This document shows positions 62,249-64,000 of a DNA stretch of 64,000 bases, one piece after another. Both the position numbers and the translations under genes were made by a program. A model generated the notes under the pieces. It saw only the letters and a program-made list of their open reading frames with translations. It did not search any database and was not told the origin of the DNA. Source of the DNA: JAOUJD01 sp963811265 (GTDB lineage: Bacteria; Pseudomonadota; Gammaproteobacteria; Burkholderiales; Burkholderiaceae_F); assembly GCA_963811265.1 (NCBI GenBank), contig CAWEQS010000017.1, positions 62,001-126,000 on the forward strand, in the 5' to 3' direction. Each line of letters starts with the position of its first letter. Positions within the stretch are counted from its first letter, which is position 1.

Positions 62249-64000
62249 TCAGGCCGTGGAATTCGCGCCGAGCGCCGCGCGGGTGCGATCGTCGAGCTTG
62301 CCCAGCACCTCGATCGCGTGCTCGTGGCCCTGGCGCACGATCTGGTCGAAGCGCGACCACTGCAGCAGCCCGACCTTGTACAGCGGCGGGCAGAAGTAGA
62401 CGTCGGTCTGCCGCCGCGCTTCGTCCTGGCGCGACATGCTGTAGAGGATCGTCACGTTCAGCAGGTACGACGTCAGCGACGGCAAGCCGGTAGCGCCGCT
62501 TGTGGCGCGGGCGGAAGCGGTCGCGCAGCAGCGCCCAGCTGCCCGGCACCTCGTCGAAGTCGAGCTTGCGGGCCTGGCGCGCGCCGAGGTCGACGCCGAG
62601 CACCTGGCCGACGCCGCGCGAAGGTCGCGCATCAGGTCCACCGGGAAGTTGTTGAACGTGCCGCCGTCGCACAGCAGGTCGCCGTCGCGCACGACCGGCG
62701 GCAACGCGCCGGGGATGGCCATGCTCGCGAGCAGCGCCTGCGCGAGGTCGCCGCGGTCGATGCGGTGCTCCGACGCCTGCGAGTAGTTGGTCGCGACGCA
62801 GAAGTACGTCTTCCACAGGTCCTCGACCGCGATCGGCTCGCCCACCAGTTCGCGCAGCGAGCCGTCGATCGCCTTGCGCACGCGCCGGCCCTTGATCAGC
62901 GAGATCAGCGGCAGCCAGTTGTAGTCGCCCGTCGGATTCCCGCCGAACGCCTTGCGCGCCACCGCGATCGAGCGCTCGATCGGCTGGTCGGCGGCGACCG
63001 CGCGGCCATCGCCGCGCCGATGCTCGTCCCGCCGACGCAGTCGACCTCGATGCCCTGTTCGAGCAGCGCCTGCCAGGTGCCGAGATGCGCGAAGCCGCGC
63101 GCGCCGCCGCCGGCGAACACGAGCCCGACGGCCTTGCGGCTCAGCAGGCGAGCGAGCCGCGCCAGGTCGCGGTCGAGTCCGCGGCGCAGGTGCACGTGGC
63201 CGGTCACCGGGCGCCGCGCAAGCCACAGGTGCGTGCCGCGCGGCACGCGCGCATCGGCCGGTTGCAGCAGCACGAGGATCTCCGCCGCCTCGATGCGCGC
63301 GGGGCGGCCCTCGAGGCAGGCCCGCTCCGCGTCGTGCACCGCGGCCGGCTGCGTGGCGTCGGCGAGCAGCAGGATCTCGTCGCTGTGCCGCACGCAGCGG
63401 CGCGTCCACGGGACCGGGCGCCGGATCGGCGATCAGCAGCACGAAGTCGTTGGTCGCCTCGATCGCATCGAGCGCGGTCGCGACGGCCTGGTCGCCCGCA
63501 TCGCCCTCGGCCGCAGCTGGCGCCCTCCCCGCCGATCGGCGCGGTCCATCGCCGCCGCGTCGAAGACGCCGACGCGCCCGAAGCGCTCGAGGTGCGGCAG
63601 CAGTTCGTTCGCGAACGCGCTCGCGGACACGCCTTCGGAGACCGGCAGCACGCCGACGATGACCGGCGCCGGCAGCGGCCGGCGCTCGTGCTGCGTCTGC
63701 AGCCGCCGGATGATCTGGCGCGTCAGCGTCAGCGAGACCTGCGGGCTCAGCGCGAGCAACCCGTCGAACTGCGGCTTGTCGAGCTTCACGAGGACCGAGT
63801 CGCGCACCGCAACGACCGTGGCGGAGCGCGGCTCGCCGGTGAACAGGCTCATCTCGCCGATCACCTCGCCGCGGCCGATCTCGCGGATCATCCGCTCGGT
63901 GCCGCGCTCGTCGCGCATGTAGATGCGCAGCCGGCCACTGAGCATCAGGTAGCCGGAGTCGCCCGGCTGCCCCTGCTCCATCAGCACGTCGCCGCCCGCG
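62249..64000 (-). CDS. cyclic-nucleotide-domain/patatin-like phospholipase (NTE type), frameshifted, 5' end outside window
   Basis: Membrane-associated lysophospholipase like RssA/NTE proteins. An N-terminal cNMP-binding domain runs from the right edge (GRLRIYMRDERGTERMI; GEMSLFTGEPRSATVVAV). The patatin catalytic dyad follows: oxyanion GGGARGFAHLGT, nucleophile GGTSIGAAMA, and Asp in LLCDGGTFNNFPVDL. Frameshifts lie near 63535, 63420, 63000, 62618 and 62490. The C-terminus (LGKLDDRTRAALGANSTA) is reached at 62249. The start lies beyond 64000. Confidence 0.85.
   Translation of the reverse strand, partial: RGRRRADGAGAAGRLRLPDAQWPAAHLHARRARHRADDPRDRPRRGDRRDEPVHRRAALRHGRCGARLGPREARQAAVRRVARAEPAGLADADAPDHPAAADAARAPAAAGAGHRRRAAGLRRRVRERVRERTAAAPRALRARRRLRRGGDGPRRSAGRAPAAAEGDAGDQAVATALDAIEATNDFVLLIADPAPGPVDAPLRAAQRRDPAARRRHAAGRGARRGAGLPRGPPRAHRGGGDPRAAATGRCARAARHAPVACAAPGDRPRAPAPRTRPRPGAARSPAEPQGRRARVRRRRRARLRASRHLAGAARTGHRGRLRRRDEHRRGDGRAVAADQPIERSIAVARKAFGGNPTGDYNWLPLISLIKGRRVRKAIDGSLRELVGEPIAVEDLWKTYFCVATNYSQASEHRIDRGDLAQALLASMAIPGALPPVVRDGDLLCDGGTFNNFPVDLMRDLRAASARCSASTSARARPASSTSTRCRAAGRCCATASARATSGATGLPSLTSYLLNVTILYSMSRQDEARRQTDVYFCPPLYKVGLLQWSRFDQIVRQGHEHAIEVLGKLDDRTRAALGANSTA

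Noticed and set aside
60524..63922. A plus-strand open frame of about 1130 codons opposite kup and the patatin gene
   Set aside because: Antisense to the conserved Kup protein; composition is typical of a shadow frame.
1..64000. tRNA, rRNA, CRISPR arrays, integrases and complete insertion sequences
   Set aside because: None was recognised on either strand; the only repeats are the paralogous small-protein loci, the 31.9-kb direct repeats and hairpins.

Overview
The window is a GC-rich bacterial chromosome segment with G or C at almost every third codon position and tightly packed genes on both strands. The gene content suggests a betaproteobacterium close to Burkholderiales: DUF4197, DUF2853 and DUF4148-like proteins, multiheme c-type cytochromes, an HAE1-type RND pump, Kup, HemG and OmpA-type lipoproteins. 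No rRNA, tRNA, CRISPR array or complete insertion sequence was recognised. Many genes carry single-base frameshifts (4.3-9.6, 26.9-31.5, 40.4-41.1, 46.6-48.0 and 62.4-63.6 kb are the worst). The conserved protein simply continues in another frame, so most look like sequence errors rather than real decay. Such genes are given as one feature with the shift positions noted.

Layout. 0-1.3 kb: HTH regulator and lipase-like hydrolase. 1.5-2.6 kb: two small conserved proteins. 2.8-9.6 kb: a complete peptide ABC importer (binding protein, two permeases, two ATPases) followed by an M20 peptidase. 9.65-10.3 kb: a RelE/ParE-type toxin with a ribbon-helix-helix antitoxin. 10.4-11.6 kb: an M20D amidohydrolase. 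11.7-15.5 kb: mprF coupled to a membrane metallophosphoesterase. 16.5-20.9 kb: an RND efflux pair. 21-29 kb: an HpaB-family oxidoreductase, HIT and GNAT proteins, a tetraheme cytochrome c with a membrane-bound haem protein, DinB, cupin and DHFR-like proteins. 29.5-31.5 kb: a heavily frameshifted gamma-glutamyltransferase. 32.4-36 kb: an ECF sigma factor with a transmembrane Ser/Thr kinase. 36-37 kb: HemG overlapping a b-type-cytochrome-like membrane protein. 37.3-43.4 kb: a DEAD-box helicase, small membrane proteins, VOC, Usp and MFS. 44.1-46.1 kb: diheme and triheme cytochromes c. 46.1-49.9 kb: lipoproteins, a poorly readable stretch and an MtfA-like peptidase. 50.6-64 kb: iron-sulfur repair, an FMN reductase, AEC transporter, haemolysin III, ArfB, YitT, RsgA, split chromate transporter, HPF, FKBP, an OmpA lipoprotein, GNAT, Kup and a cyclic-nucleotide-domain/patatin protein.

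The most unusual signal is a family of three very small secreted-type proteins at 43.7, 50.1 and 58.7 kb. All three have the same promoter architecture: a direct repeat of period 21-22 bp, a TACAGT/TAGAGT -10 element exactly 43 bp further on, and the start codon 51-52 bp after that. In the first two copies a 55-nt block just after the stop codon is 54/55 identical, although the proteins are only about 56% identical (31/55). That suggests the transcript itself is functional, as a peptide-coding mRNA with a structured RNA tail. These two copies lie divergently to a cytochrome c operon and to the di-iron repair gene ytfE, which hints at a respiratory or nitrosative-stress regulon.
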